A stretch of DNA of 64,000 bases from NCBI RefSeq assembly GCF_002356115.1, contig NZ_AP014836.1:434001-498000 (forward strand), read 5' to 3'. The stretch comes from Candidatus Nitrosoglobus terrae. Lineage in GTDB: Bacteria > Pseudomonadota > Gammaproteobacteria > Nitrosococcales > Nitrosococcaceae. A program made the translations under genes and the position numbers. Positions 10,945-20,138 of the stretch are shown here, piece by piece; the first letter of the stretch is position 1, and every line of letters begins with the position of its first letter. The notes under the pieces were generated by a model. The model made no database searches. It was not told the origin of the DNA and saw nothing but the letters and a program-made list of their open reading frames with translations.

Positions 10945-11333
10945 TTTATCGCTATCCTTTAAAGTTAGAATGCATCTGTAGTTTAGAATTAATTAACTTT
11001 TAATTAATAGTCCCTGCTGCTAGAAATGTGACCTATATCACTTTTTAAGTCTATAAAAGAGTTATGGGGAGTGTTTCTTATTTGTCTTTAAATAGCTCAA
11101 ATCCTACTAGAGCGTTACAGCGCTATATTTAAATTACCTTAAAAGTTTAGATTTGTAATAACCTTAAATGGATATAGCTATAAAATCGTAAGAGGGAACG
11201 AATAGAATCAAGAATATATACGGATTTTTATGAAAGGTAATGAGGTTAGCAGGACAGTATGTATTTATAATTTTATAAAAAAATCAGTATCTTATATGAT
11301 AAAATTATTGATAGAGCGCTTATCGACTCTTAA
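10945..11333. other. intergenic region between two minus-strand genes
   Basis: AT-rich region of about 390 bases. It contains an AT-only perfect palindrome at 10988-11008 (9-bp arms, three-base loop) just upstream of the 10630-10944 gene. It should also hold that gene's promoter. A plus-strand open frame starting at 11230 runs antisense into the next gene and has no coding look. I see nothing else. Confidence 0.5.
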
Positions 11334-11774
11334 TTACCTTCCTCTGGGTCTGTTTCCCCTAGGAGAAATACCAGCGTTTAATGCTGAAGGAGGGGTCGCC
11401 TTGGATTCTGCGATAGGTAAGACTCTAATCTCTGATACTTTGGGTATGGCATCTTGCCCGTATTCCTCGTAGGCGAGAATATAGTTTTCTCCTCTTAAGA
11501 TTGACTTTAGGCCCTGTACTAAAGGGAAATCGTTAAAGGAGATAGATATTTTTTCGTTAGCAGCAGACTCAGAGACATAAACTTTAATTTTAGCTTGTCG
11601 TCCTAATTCTTTTAACACTTCACCTAAAAGGGCATCATATCCTTTAAAGCTTAATGAATTATCCTTTATAGATAGGATGAAAGGGGGATTGTCGGGGCTT
11701 GCGATTACCATCGCTGGATCTAAAAATAAGATTAAAAATCCGATAAAAGAAATGAAAGCGTATTTTTTCTTCAT
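11334..11774 (-). CDS. secreted protein with STN-like (secretin/TonB short N-terminal) domain
   Basis: A 146-residue exported protein. Residues 1-25 form a signal peptide (MKKKYAFISFIGFLILFLDP, then a probable cleavage after IAS). The mature part follows the STN pattern: a short strand (LSFKGYDALLGEVLKELGRQAKIKVYVSES), a helix, then SISFNDFPLVQGLKSILRGENYILAYEE. STN domains occur at the periplasmic N-terminus of secretins, FecA-type receptors and FecR-linked proteins. Here it stands alone with an Arg/Pro-rich tail (ISPRGNRPRGR), so it may be a periplasmic adaptor. The assignment is by pattern and is moderate. Confidence 0.6.
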   Translation of the reverse strand: MKKKYAFISFIGFLILFLDPAMVIASPDNPPFILSIKDNSLSFKGYDALLGEVLKELGRQAKIKVYVSESAANEKISISFNDFPLVQGLKSILRGENYILAYEEYGQDAIPKVSEIRVLPIAESKATPPSALNAGISPRGNRPRGR

Positions 11775-11961
11775 AAAACTTCTATTAATAGCCTTTATTT
11801 TAAAAGCTGTTTTTTGCGCTCACATAAATTGGATATGGGTCTATGCCCATCAATTCTGGAGGATAGGGTAAGTATATTATCGGCATAATACGCTAGCGGT
11901 TTATGGGGATTCTTTAAACCGTGATTCATGTTAAGAAAAATATGAAATAATAGACATTCCA

Positions 11962-12849
11962 TTAAGATCGGTACCGTAACGCGGCTAGACTCAGGATCGT
12001 TAAGCTTGTAAGGATAAGCAACATGCCTACCATTTCTCCGAGTGTGGGTATTTCGTCTAAGATGAGCCAAGCAAGCGCCATACTGATAACAGGCACCGCT
12101 AACGAGCTTAAGCCCGTTACGCTAGCGGATAGTTTCTGCAATACATAAAGCCAAAGTAACCAACCAAGGGCGCTAGTTAGAATAGCGGCATAAGCTAATG
12201 CCCAGAGAAAAGGTGCGTTCCAGGTGATAGGTTTGCTGGGTATAAAATAGGCGAGTACTTCAAGTAAGATACCCCCCAATAGCATTTGCCAAGCAGTAAC
12301 ATTAAGTAGCTCTAGGGTATTATTAAGTTTTAGCCGCTTAGAGACCACTACGCTGATACCCCACCATAGCCCCGCTGCTAGCGCAAATAAAGTGCTCGCT
12401 AGGGTGAAATTAGCTTCCCAAGGGTTGATAATACCTATCAAACCTAAGCTTGCTAGCCCAAGGGCAAGCCATTGTAAATGGTATAAGCGTTCGCCTAAAA
12501 ACCAAGCGGCAAAAATGACGGCCCATAGCGGCATGGTATAAGCCAGTACTATACTTCTACCCACCGCCCCTTCAGCTAAAGCGAGTGCAGAGCAGCCTAA
12601 AAAGCCAACAGTCTGCAATAGAGCAAGCCAGAGCATAGATTTGATATAGAGGGGTTGCAATGATCCACCTTGCCAGATAATCACGGGTAACAGGCATAAA
12701 CCCCCGAATATTGAGCGTAGTGCAGCAAAATCCAGTGGCGCACTCCAGAACAGTGCCTGTTTTGTGACTATCCAGCTATAACCCCAGATCAACACCAATA
12801 CAACCAATGCTAGGACAGGTTTATTATTTGTCATGGATGGATAATCCAT
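11962..12849 (-). CDS. EamA-family (DMT superfamily) transporter
   Basis: A 295-residue inner-membrane protein with ten predicted helices in two EamA repeats, as in the drug/metabolite transporter superfamily. Visible family features are the LVLIWGYSWIVTK start, the FAALRSIFGGLCLLPVI segment, and the second repeat with ALGWLLWLYVLQKLSASVTGLSSLAVPVISMALAW. Such proteins export metabolites or amino acids; the substrate here is unknown. A start at Met6 (12834) is an alternative to 12849. An open frame that overlaps its 3' end in another phase (11795-12070) looks spurious. Confidence 0.88.
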   Translation of the reverse strand: MDYPSMTNNKPVLALVVLVLIWGYSWIVTKQALFWSAPLDFAALRSIFGGLCLLPVIIWQGGSLQPLYIKSMLWLALLQTVGFLGCSALALAEGAVGRSIVLAYTMPLWAVIFAAWFLGERLYHLQWLALGLASLGLIGIINPWEANFTLASTLFALAAGLWWGISVVVSKRLKLNNTLELLNVTAWQMLLGGILLEVLAYFIPSKPITWNAPFLWALAYAAILTSALGWLLWLYVLQKLSASVTGLSSLAVPVISMALAWLILDEIPTLGEMVGMLLILTSLTILSLAALRYRS

Positions 12850-12983
12850 TATATCACCTATGGTTATCTAAATAATCGTTATTGGTTTAGCTAGGCGCTT
12901 TTTTTGCTCATCCTAGTGGATAAAAAGCACGCGCGAGTAGCCCCACCAGTAGCCCCAAGACTGTGGGGGCTTTGATGTATCGC

Positions 12984-13678
12984 TTATTTAACTCTAAGGC
13001 CGGTCATATCTACATGATTTCTTAATGCATCCTGTATCATTTTTTTAAGCGCGTCAGCATTTGTTGGATCAGAGGTAGCAGTTATGTTCCCTCCTATCCC
13101 CTGTACGGTATCTTGACCGGTGAGATTAAAAGCAGCGACTGTGGCGGGCGATATAATGGCAACGTAGTTATATCCTTCAGTAAAGTCAGAAGCTATCACT
13201 ATCACCGCTTGCCCGGTATCTAGTATAGTTCCATTAATCGCACCGTTGAGAGGTCTAGAGAGGCTGAGGGTGCTAGATGTTTGTATTTTAAGTGATGGTC
13301 CTGTAGGAACAAAAATATACCATTGACCTGCTAGGCTATCTAACCCTTGCCCATAGGCAAAATTAAACCGCTCGATGTTAAATGTCTCAGACTTCCAAGT
13401 CACCTGAGCATGGCTTCTATCTATCCTTAAAGGTGATATGTAGGTTTTCTATGGTGTTGCCGCCTTGCTCTGCCATGGCTATATCTTGTGCTTTGTTGTA
13501 TGCACCAAATGTGGTTGAGCTTGAATACCAGCCTTCTGTATCAAATCTAGCAATAAATAAAGTGCCTTGTTGATTTTCTATATTAAAACCGGTGAGGGTT
13601 CCACCACCATCCACTTTCTGGATCTGCATAGGCGACCGTGGTGATAAGGGCTAAAATTAGTGCTATGATCTTTTTCAT
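12984..13678 (-). pseudogene. decayed secreted protein of the GWWWNP/AESG type, two frameshifts
   Basis: The coding pieces lie in three frames. The piece at 13678 has a good ribosome site (AGGAG) and a signal peptide MKKIIALILALITTVAYA, then DPESGWWWNP, and stops at a TAA. A second frame resumes with TGFNIENQQGTLFIARF up to NLHITFKDR. A third frame resumes with SHAQVTW and runs to the stop at 12984. The second junction is an exact tandem CTAT CTAT (13417-13424, plus strand); removing one copy restores KDRSHAQVTW, which aligns with SDPSHGQLTT in the intact paralogue at 15898-16923. The first junction near 13592 appears to have lost the residues normally between WWWNP and TGF. The C-terminal IERFNFAYGQGLDSLAGQW also matches IELFNFNYGQGIARLESAW of the paralogue. 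Assembly error is an alternative cause. Confidence 0.8.
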
Positions 13679-13837
13679 TTTTCTCCTGTTTTTTAACGAT
13701 GGAAAATGATTTGTCGGTTAGGAGAAAAAAAATTAAGTGGAAGAAAATCCTCTTAACTAAATTTAATTTAAGTTAAATATAAAAACGGGTTATATAACTA
13801 TTTAACGTGGGTAAGCGGCACCTAGTTACAGGATTAT

Positions 13838-14500
13838 TTACCCGAAAAAATATTGAAAAGCTTCATGAATGGCCGCACCGCCAGTAGCGATAAGCGCCGT
13901 AAAATAGATGATGGTGGCCAAATTAGCCAAGTGCCCAAAAAGAATGCTGATACCATCCTGCTGCAACAAACCAATGGCGAGGAAAAGTAAAGCTAAGGCT
14001 GGAAAAGTGTTACTAAAGGGAATAAATCCAAAGGGAGCTATGAGCAGGATAGCGCCTAAGATTAAAGCACCGTTATTAACGATCTCCATTAAGCCTTGAG
14101 AGGTTAGCCAGCGAAGGCGATGAGGACGGCTAATGCGCTCTAAGCGGTCAATCCATATTAGGCTACGGTTTAGGGTAGCACGAAGCGCTTGGGTGGATAT
14201 TACTCGTTTTTCAATGGCGCTAGGCAACCATAACTTGCGATCAAAGAGACGACTAATTCCAATCAGCAGGATGGCGGTGCCAAACACAGTGCTCACCCCA
14301 GGGATGGATACCGGCACCATGAAAATTAAGGTCAGAAAAGCGGTAAAGAGCATCAGGCCATCTTGCCCAATCAGATCTCTAATTTCAGCCAGCGTTACGC
14401 TCTCTGGGGGTAAGCTGTCTATTATCATTTTGAACCTTTTCCCTAGAGAGTCTTGCGATAAAGGTATTTTTTTTTCAGTTACCAAAGGATCAGTATTCAT
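13838..14500 (-). CDS. ExoD-family membrane protein
   Basis: A 220-residue inner-membrane protein of the ExoD (exopolysaccharide synthesis) family. It has a hydrophilic N-terminus of about 50 residues, then hydrophobic segments including LMLFTAFLTLIFMVPVSIPG with the conserved PGVST turn, and a C-terminal pair of helices with ILLIAPFGFIPFSNTFPALALLFLAIGLLQ-DG. This Pro-Gly-rich pattern is diagnostic for the family. In rhizobia exoD affects exopolysaccharide and alkaline tolerance; the biochemical activity is unknown. It is only five bases from the oxidoreductase gene upstream (14506), so co-transcription is likely. Confidence 0.88.
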   Translation of the reverse strand: MNTDPLVTEKKIPLSQDSLGKRFKMIIDSLPPESVTLAEIRDLIGQDGLMLFTAFLTLIFMVPVSIPGVSTVFGTAILLIGISRLFDRKLWLPSAIEKRVISTQALRATLNRSLIWIDRLERISRPHRLRWLTSQGLMEIVNNGALILGAILLIAPFGFIPFSNTFPALALLFLAIGLLQQDGISILFGHLANLATIIYFTALIATGGAAIHEAFQYFFG

Positions 14501-14505
14501 GTTAA

Positions 14506-15888
14506 TTAATTTTTATTAATCTGACTTCTTATACCGCTAGACTTTAGGCTCGATTGGAGAACCTTTGTCAGGATATAGGGATGGAATAAGGCAGTGGGTG
14601 ATTTAAGAAAGTGTATCACCTCGTAGAAAGTAGTGGCAACTTTTGGGTCATAGGCCGATAGTTGAAAGATCTGAGTGTTGTACCAACCTATTAGGAGATG
14701 TCCCCATGGCCGTTTACCTTCTGTTTTAGGGTAGAAAAAATCCGCAATGGTGGCCATTTCCCAAGCATGATCAATGATATAAGCGGCTTTTTTAAAATAT
14801 TTTTGGGATAATTGACTGAGATCTTCGTTAGCCTGCTGTAAGCAGGTGTTTAGCGCATTTGCTTCAAGGGCGCAAACAGTTATCCCTTGGCCGTAAAGGG
14901 GGTTAAAGTTACATATAGCATCCCCTATCACTAGGAAGTTCTCAGGAAATTCTCTTAGCTGTTCGTAATAGCGACGAGTATAGGTAGGGAGTCGGTATTT
15001 CGCTACGGGAGTTAAAGGGGTGGCATTTTGAATAGCCTGATAAATACTCGGATGATCTAAAGCTTGAGCAAATTGGAGAAATCCTTGCTCATCTTCTGGT
15101 GGATAATCTCGTAATACGCCTCCTAAGGTTACTAGCCAGCGATCTTTCTCAACAGGAAAGATAACACCAAACTTAGTACTTAGCGGGGCTTGAGGATAAA
15201 TGGCTAGGAGTTTCCAGTTAGGCTTAAAGTTTAGCGGGGGCTGATAGAGGCGACTGCCATAACCTAAATAAATCCCTACCTTAGCTTCTTTCAGCCTAGG
15301 GTAGCCTAATTTTTCTAGCCAGAAGGGGCTTTTGCTCCCGTGGCCGCTAGCATCAATAACCAGATCGGCTGCAATGTTTTTTATACCTCCATCATCTTTC
15401 GATCGAACTTGAACCCCAATGATGCGCTGTTTGTCAGGGGTAGTCTGTAGGTTGATGACAGAGCTAGTGCTGAGGAATTGAATAGCATACTGAGATGCTA
15501 GAGAATGTTTTAGGCACCATTCAAGCAGCGGTCTGGTCTGTGAATATACTTCGATTTTACGGCCGGAAGATAATTTCCAGCAACCATGCTGAAACCACTG
15601 CACTTGAGTAGAAGCATCTACTAAAACACTACCGTGGTTTTTTAAATCGGTTAATAAATCAGGAAATAGTTGAACCAACGCAGAAATACCTCCGGCTAAT
15701 AGCAGATGGCTGTGTTGACCCTGAGGAACCCCTTTTCTTGGGGTGGGGGTATGGGTTTCAATGTCCTTATCAACAATAGTGACGCGTTTGAAATAGTCTG
15801 CCAAGACTCGCGCCGCCAGCAGGCCGGCGATACCAGCTCCAATCACAATGGCGTGACTGCGAGAGTCTGTGCTATCTACTGTCGGCAT
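14506..15888 (-). CDS. FAD-dependent oxidoreductase (PHBH/halogenase-like)
   Basis: A 460-residue flavoprotein. The N-terminal dinucleotide-binding fold is clear: AIVIGAGIAGLLAARVLADYF (GxGxxG, residues 16-21) followed by the acidic end of strand 2 (VTIVDKD). A GD motif occurs in FLVIGDAICNFNPLYGQGITVCALEA, the second FAD-binding signature of the p-hydroxybenzoate hydroxylase / geranylgeranyl reductase class. The HSHLLLAGG segment is typical of bacterial proteins annotated as FAD-binding monooxygenases of unknown substrate. It probably forms a unit with exoD downstream and the secreted protein gene upstream (10-base gap). Confidence 0.82.
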   Translation of the reverse strand: MPTVDSTDSRSHAIVIGAGIAGLLAARVLADYFKRVTIVDKDIETHTPTPRKGVPQGQHSHLLLAGGISALVQLFPDLLTDLKNHGSVLVDASTQVQWFQHGCWKLSSGRKIEVYSQTRPLLEWCLKHSLASQYAIQFLSTSSVINLQTTPDKQRIIGVQVRSKDDGGIKNIAADLVIDASGHGSKSPFWLEKLGYPRLKEAKVGIYLGYGSRLYQPPLNFKPNWKLLAIYPQAPLSTKFGVIFPVEKDRWLVTLGGVLRDYPPEDEQGFLQFAQALDHPSIYQAIQNATPLTPVAKYRLPTYTRRYYEQLREFPENFLVIGDAICNFNPLYGQGITVCALEANALNTCLQQANEDLSQLSQKYFKKAAYIIDHAWEMATIADFFYPKTEGKRPWGHLLIGWYNTQIFQLSAYDPKVATTFYEVIHFLKSPTALFHPYILTKVLQSSLKSSGIRSQINKN

Positions 15889-15897
15889 GTTCTCCTC

Positions 15898-16923
15898 CTA
15901 TAAGTCATTTTGATTTATTAAAGAGAGCAGTAAACTTTTTATATTTGCCAAAGTAGCACTATCTAGGAAAGGATCGATTTTAGATGCAAGATCGGCTAAC
16001 GATATATTAAGAGGGCCTAGTATCAATTTACTTATAACATTACTACTTCGAAATGCCGTTGATATAAGTACCTGACTAGGGTCAGGGGAAGTAAAACTCT
16101 CCTTAGCGATAAGGGTAAGCTGATTTGCAATCCCTTGAGGGTTATCGGCAGCATTAGCTAGGGTATATACACCGATAAGGGCATTTAGTCCTGTTAAAAT
16201 ATAAATACCTACACGGCATTGATTTGATGAGAACCCTGGCTGAGTGGTAATTAAATACATATCCGGATCAGCAGTTTGATGGATCAAGTAGATACTAGAA
16301 GACACTTCACCGATTACAGTGTCTGATCCACCGATTAAATTGCCACTACTATCAAAGCTAATAGGAGAGAAATTAGTGCCAATTTTATTGAATCCCTCTA
16401 TTAACGTTGAGGCAAGCTGGTAGTTAATCTCCCAAGCACTCTCTAACCTAGCAATGCCTTGGCCATAATTAAAATTAAATAGTTCTATGGGGGCTTGCTT
16501 GTCGTCTGTAGTGAGCTGCCCATGGCTTGGATCAGAGAAGCTTAATATAATCTGTTTTCCACTATTACGGGTTTGCGGTGCCTTATGAGAGCAACCTGAA
16601 CAAGAACCTCCAGTTGATTCCATCAGATCAATTGTCAATGGATTACTCCCATCCGATTCTGATGAGAAAACCGGAATCTGAACAGATCCCGTAAACCAAG
16701 TAGGATTACCGTTTTCATCATAGGTATTTTCAACCATAAACAACAGACTGTTTTGTATGGTAATACTGTAGCTAGTACCTGAATCTTGTCGACTCCACCA
16801 TAAGCCATTTTCAGGGATAGTACTGGGGAAGGTAGGAGGTGGAGGGGTGGTGGTTTGTGCTTGGAGTAAGAGGGTGAATAAAAGTACTACCAAAGTAAGC
16901 ACTTTAGGGGTTATTGTTTTCAT
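15898..16923 (-). CDS. secreted protein of unknown function, paralogue of the 12984-13678 pseudogene
   Basis: A 341-residue exported protein with signal peptide MKTITPKVLTLVVLLFTLLLQAQ. Next comes a Pro/Thr-rich linker and then the repeat-family start NGLWWSRQDSGTSYSITIQ, which corresponds to the GWWWNPxESGxGFxIE motif common in secreted proteobacterial proteins. The segment YDENGNPTWFTGS is also a hallmark. A CSGC pair sits near residue 105. The function of this family is unknown. It shares the IELFNFNYGQG region with the broken gene at 12984-13678. The stop lies nine bases before the oxidoreductase start. Confidence 0.7.
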   Translation of the reverse strand: MKTITPKVLTLVVLLFTLLLQAQTTTPPPPTFPSTIPENGLWWSRQDSGTSYSITIQNSLLFMVENTYDENGNPTWFTGSVQIPVFSSESDGSNPLTIDLMESTGGSCSGCSHKAPQTRNSGKQIILSFSDPSHGQLTTDDKQAPIELFNFNYGQGIARLESAWEINYQLASTLIEGFNKIGTNFSPISFDSSGNLIGGSDTVIGEVSSSIYLIHQTADPDMYLITTQPGFSSNQCRVGIYILTGLNALIGVYTLANAADNPQGIANQLTLIAKESFTSPDPSQVLISTAFRSSNVISKLILGPLNISLADLASKIDPFLDSATLANIKSLLLSLINQNDL

Positions 16924-17006
16924 CTTTTTACCCTCTCAGGTGATATATTTTCTTAGAACTCTGAAATAGGCTATTAGGAATCTATCCAATTCACACCAGA
17001 GAAATT

Positions 17007-17042
17007 GGCTCTACCTTAAGCCAAGGTACTTTAGGTAGAGCC
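17007..17042 (-). terminator. hairpin after the 17069-18124 gene
   Basis: An inverted repeat with perfect 10-bp arms (GGCTCTACCT and AGGTAGAGCC) and a 16-base loop, starting 26 bases past the stop of the minus-strand membrane protein gene. On the minus strand the stem is followed by AATTTC, a short U-tract. It is likely an intrinsic terminator, though the tract is weak. Confidence 0.5.
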
Positions 17043-17068
17043 GTTTATCTTAATCTGTATATTTGTAA

Positions 17069-18124
17069 TTAAATTGAAACTCTAACTCCCGTTACAGCAG
17101 CAATAATAATGGCTGCAATAGCTAAGCTTACAACGGTAGAGATTATCCACAAACGGTTTGCAAAGCTTGGCTCAGTACCCTGATGGAGCAGAACTACCCG
17201 TGTTCCTGAAGCAAGGTGAGTGAGGGCAAAGAATACACTAAGCAGATAATAGGGGAGCAGTCGAATATTCCAAGGATCATGAATGATTCCTGCCTTACCT
17301 CCAGTGGCCCAAATCCAATCAGGGGTAATATCTAGATAGGTTCTGGCAAGAATAAATACAGCAGTCATATGACTCATCAAGAAAACAAATAGAAAAGCGC
17401 CAGCGGCTAACTGGAAGGTGCGATAAAAATCCTGCCTTGCGGCGCTCCAGTGCCAAATGAGCCGCAACCCGGAGCCGGCCATAAACAGAAACAGCGCAAC
17501 AAGAATCGGTTCACCGAAAGTCGACTGATAGACGATCTCTCCTGCTTTTCGGATCTGATCATGTAAGTGAGCGCCAAAAAGGCCAAAAAAATGATTCGTT
17601 AAATGAAAAAAGATAAAAATTACAGCTATAGTCGCCCCGATACCATGTATCGTCCGCCAGCGAGTGATACGGGGGCGATGTGGGACATTTTCGATCTCGC
17701 TCGTTTCAAGATTAGCTTTGGTAAGTGCTAACCAAGAAAACCCAATCCATAGGAGAGTCCAGATCCACTCATCGGGTATTGGGCTATGGAGCATATAAGC
17801 GGTTGTGCCAAGAAGGGTATAGAGGGCGGGTGAAAGGACACTGGCATAGGCTAGTCTACGGGTGCTTGCAGTGCTAGAGAATTTCCAAGCAAAGATAATG
17901 CCGGTTACCGGAACCATAATTGTGGCCAGTAGCGATAATATCGCCAGTGGAAACATGATTGGTGTACTAGAATCGGCTGCCCCTACAGCGTGGTGAAAAA
18001 CGTGTAGGAAATGAGGATATATGATTACCGTAAATGCTGGCGTAAGCTCAAGTAAGCCGCTGGGTATGCTCAGTTCTTTTTTGGATAGAGAGGCTAATAC
18101 TCGCTCATTCATTAATTTTTCCAT
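17069..18124 (-). CDS. multi-pass membrane protein, possibly b-type cytochrome-like
   Basis: A 351-residue integral membrane protein with about ten hydrophobic segments. Several His residues lie inside or beside helices (FLHVFHHAVG near residue 40, RTIHGIGATIAVIFIFFHLTNHFFG near residue 165, MSHMTAVF near residue 255, FALTHLASG near residue 305). This arrangement recalls the heme-ligating helices of succinate dehydrogenase/fumarate reductase cytochrome b subunits, and the length suggests a duplicated four- or five-helix unit. No catalytic SDH genes lie nearby. I do not recognise a named family, so the heme idea is inference only. Confidence 0.6.
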   Translation of the reverse strand: MEKLMNERVLASLSKKELSIPSGLLELTPAFTVIIYPHFLHVFHHAVGAADSSTPIMFPLAILSLLATIMVPVTGIIFAWKFSSTASTRRLAYASVLSPALYTLLGTTAYMLHSPIPDEWIWTLLWIGFSWLALTKANLETSEIENVPHRPRITRWRTIHGIGATIAVIFIFFHLTNHFFGLFGAHLHDQIRKAGEIVYQSTFGEPILVALFLFMAGSGLRLIWHWSAARQDFYRTFQLAAGAFLFVFLMSHMTAVFILARTYLDITPDWIWATGGKAGIIHDPWNIRLLPYYLLSVFFALTHLASGTRVVLLHQGTEPSFANRLWIISTVVSLAIAAIIIAAVTGVRVSI

Positions 18125-18191
18125 CCTTCTGTAAAAATAAAACTTAACCTGATGCTTATAGAATCAGGCTAGAATCTTGATGTGCTACTTG

Positions 18192-18626
18192 CTATTCTGC
18201 TACGGTAATTCCCGATCCCCCCATCTCTTTTGGCATATCCTTGATCTTGGGCAATCCATCTTTAATTTTTAATTTTGCCTCCTGATAATGAACATGGAGG
18301 CTAGGTTGATAGGGGAGTTCTGGAATAGCGGCTGCATATATATCGACAAGCTCCATCTCAGGATGTTCGGTAAACACATGACCGCCACATACCTTACACC
18401 ACTTACGGTAGCTCTTTGGGGTCTTATGATAAGTGCCAATATGCTCTATTCCTTGAGTAATTTGCACGGCCTCGGGGTTCCATAAAGTAAAGGCATTTAC
18501 AGGACCTGCTGACCATTTTCGGCAAGATTCGCAATGACAATATCCCATTGCCTCGGGTTCACCAGTGGCAGTGAATTGAATTGCGCCACAAAAACAGCTA
18601 CCGTTATAAACTTTTTTATTGCTCAC
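18192..18626 (-). CDS. GFA-family protein (glutathione-dependent formaldehyde-activating enzyme fold)
   Basis: A 144-residue protein of the GFA / centromere protein V family. The zinc ligands are visible: CFCGAIQF near residue 11, CHCESCRKW near residue 31, and CKVCGGHVFTEHP near residue 77. The family name derives from a Paracoccus enzyme that speeds S-hydroxymethylglutathione formation, but most members, including short ones like this, have no proven activity. It follows a 290-base gap from the lipoprotein gene upstream and precedes the membrane protein gene by 67 bases on the same strand. Confidence 0.88.
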   Translation of the reverse strand: MSNKKVYNGSCFCGAIQFTATGEPEAMGYCHCESCRKWSAGPVNAFTLWNPEAVQITQGIEHIGTYHKTPKSYRKWCKVCGGHVFTEHPEMELVDIYAAAIPELPYQPSLHVHYQEAKLKIKDGLPKIKDMPKEMGGSGITVAE

Positions 18627-18917
18627 TATGCACCTCCTTGGGTGATTTGCATAATGATAAGATAGTACAGATTAAGGTAAAGATCTGAGAGAAAAACTAG
18701 AGGATCAGATATCGATCCTTTTACGATAAGTACAGCATATACCGAAGGAACGGGAAAGATTCCCAGATCCTTTGGTTAGATTACCCGCTACTTAGAAGAT
18801 GCTTGCATAGACAATCTATAGGCAACGGCATAATAGGGCAGTGCCTATTAAAATAAATATAGGATTGTTACTGACTGCTTACTGCCCTAATTGCTAAGAT
18901 TAAATGTATCAGCCCTT

Positions 18918-19259
18918 TCACCACTGTATTGTTGCGGCTTTTTGGCCATTAACGAAAACAGTGCACCGTACATAGTCACTATAGGTGCCTCCTCTACGGC
19001 GGCAGTGGGCAGAGGCTTCTTCGCCTTGATACTCACCATTCATAATCGCTGTATCGCCAAAAAACGATAACCTGCCAGAGATAGCTTTGTAGCCATTAAT
19101 GTATATCTTTAAGCTATTGCTGCCTTCGTTAAAATCCCCATCAACATTCCATACTGAACCTTTATGATTACCCTTAGCGTAAGTGCGTGCTGGTCCAGAT
19201 GAACAGGCCGCTATAAGTAGGCTGGCTATAGTCAATAAAAAATATAAACGCTTAAGCAT
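18918..19259 (-). CDS. small lipoprotein, unknown function
   Basis: A 113-residue protein with a lipoprotein signal peptide: MLKRLYFLLTIASLLIAAC, with a lipobox ending at Cys19. The mature part is polar and strand-rich (SVWNVDGDFNEGSNSLKIYI, RLSFFGDTAIMNGEYQ), ending with a Cys pair that could form a disulphide. I do not recognise a specific family. The start has an AGGAAG-type ribosome site just upstream (plus-strand CTTCCTTCC after 19261). It has its own 290-base spacers on the downstream side. Confidence 0.65.
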   Translation of the reverse strand: MLKRLYFLLTIASLLIAACSSGPARTYAKGNHKGSVWNVDGDFNEGSNSLKIYINGYKAISGRLSFFGDTAIMNGEYQGEEASAHCRRRGGTYSDYVRCTVFVNGQKAATIQW

Positions 19260-19601
19260 AAAAGTATCTTCCTTCCTTTCTAAACCATTCTCTATTATTT
19301 GTACTGTTATATCCTGCTATATCAAGCTATTCATCTATATATAGGATTGATAAATCGCAGTGGTTTCCTTTATATCTTCAAAAATGCGACCCATTATAAG
19401 GTGTTTACAAAATTTTTTTCTGTATTTTTATGGGATCAGGCCGTGTGATTATCGTCGTTTTCTTAACTTTAAGGATTCCATTACTGCTATATTTTGAGTG
19501 GAATAACTTTAAATTTTCATGTTCTAACGTATTCAGAGTAGAAAATTATATTCGAAGGCGCTTGATAAAGCAGGAGGGAGATTTGGGAGGCTTATTTAAT
19601 A
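19260..19601. other. intergenic region
   Basis: About 340 bases without a supported gene. A 60-codon plus-strand open frame at 19430-19612 has a hydrophobic start but no ribosome site and ends inside the hairpin at 19602-19633, so I treat it as chance. The region should hold the promoter of the lipoprotein gene. Confidence 0.45.
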
Positions 19602-19633
19602 AGAGGAATTAAATGGTGTCATTTAATTCCTCT
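19602..19633 (-). terminator. strong hairpin after the PH-domain gene
   Basis: A perfect 14-bp inverted repeat (19602-19615 pairing with 19620-19633) with a four-base loop. It is about 70 bases past the stop of the minus-strand gene at 19701. The following minus-strand bases (TTATTAAATAAG) are only partly T-rich, so it may be a terminator or an mRNA 3'-end stabiliser. Confidence 0.5.
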
Positions 19634-19700
19634 CAACTCTGTTAGTGTATTGCGTGATTTTTACTACGGTATAACAAAATAGCACGAAATGTAAGAACAA

Positions 19701-20138
19701 TTATTGCTCCACATCCACTTCCCGAACACCTTGGGTTTTAGCCCGACAAGCCTCAACTGCTTCTCGAATTTTCCCTTGTAACTCCTCGCCATTTTTAACG
19801 GCTCGAATAATAACTACTGGGTCTGTTCTATCAGATGTCTGTAATATAATATTTTCAAGGCCAAACCACCGCAATAAAAGCGGCTGCTCTAGGCTATAGT
19901 CCCGAACCCGGTAAAGCTCTAGATCATCCATTTTTTTATTGATAACGCCTTGGCGGATCTTTAGCCGATGAGTGGTCAATTCATATTGTGTGTTTTTAAC
20001 CACAAGCCATTGCCACAAGATGATGAAAAGTGGAATGATCAGCCAAAAAAATAAACCGCAGATAATGAATGTGGAAAGATTAACGATTTGTGATGGGGTA
20101 CCGCTCCAAATTTCTTTTTCTTCAGTTATTTCGGTCAT
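19701..20138 (-). CDS. bacterial PH-domain (bPH2/YdbT-like) membrane protein
   Basis: A protein of 145 residues when started at the ATG at 20138, which has an AGGAAG ribosome site; a longer frame from 20201 lacks one. It has a short N-terminus (EKEIWSGTPSQ), two membrane segments (about residues 18-45), then a bPH2 domain. The domain pattern YELTTHRLKIRQGVINKKMDDLELYRVRDYSLEQPLLLRWFGLENIIL is diagnostic. Such proteins are membrane-anchored and of unknown function. A charged tail follows. Confidence 0.85.
   Translation of the reverse strand: MTEITEEKEIWSGTPSQIVNLSTFIICGLFFWLIIPLFIILWQWLVVKNTQYELTTHRLKIRQGVINKKMDDLELYRVRDYSLEQPLLLRWFGLENIILQTSDRTDPVVIIRAVKNGEELQGKIREAVEACRAKTQGVREVDVEQ

Noticed and set aside
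11230-11472. An 80-codon plus-strand open frame
   Set aside because: Its second half is antisense to the STN-domain gene and its first half is AT-rich with no ribosome site.
11795-12070. A 91-codon minus-strand open frame
   Set aside because: It overlaps the 3' end of the EamA gene in another phase, has no ribosome site and an unstructured basic composition.
12930-12975. GC-rich direct and inverted repeats of AGCCCC near the pseudogene end as a terminator
   Set aside because: Several alternative short pairings exist and no T-run follows on the minus strand, so I did not list it as a feature.
19430-19612. A 60-codon plus-strand open frame with a hydrophobic start
   Set aside because: No ribosome site, and it ends within the hairpin that follows the PH-domain gene; chance is more likely.
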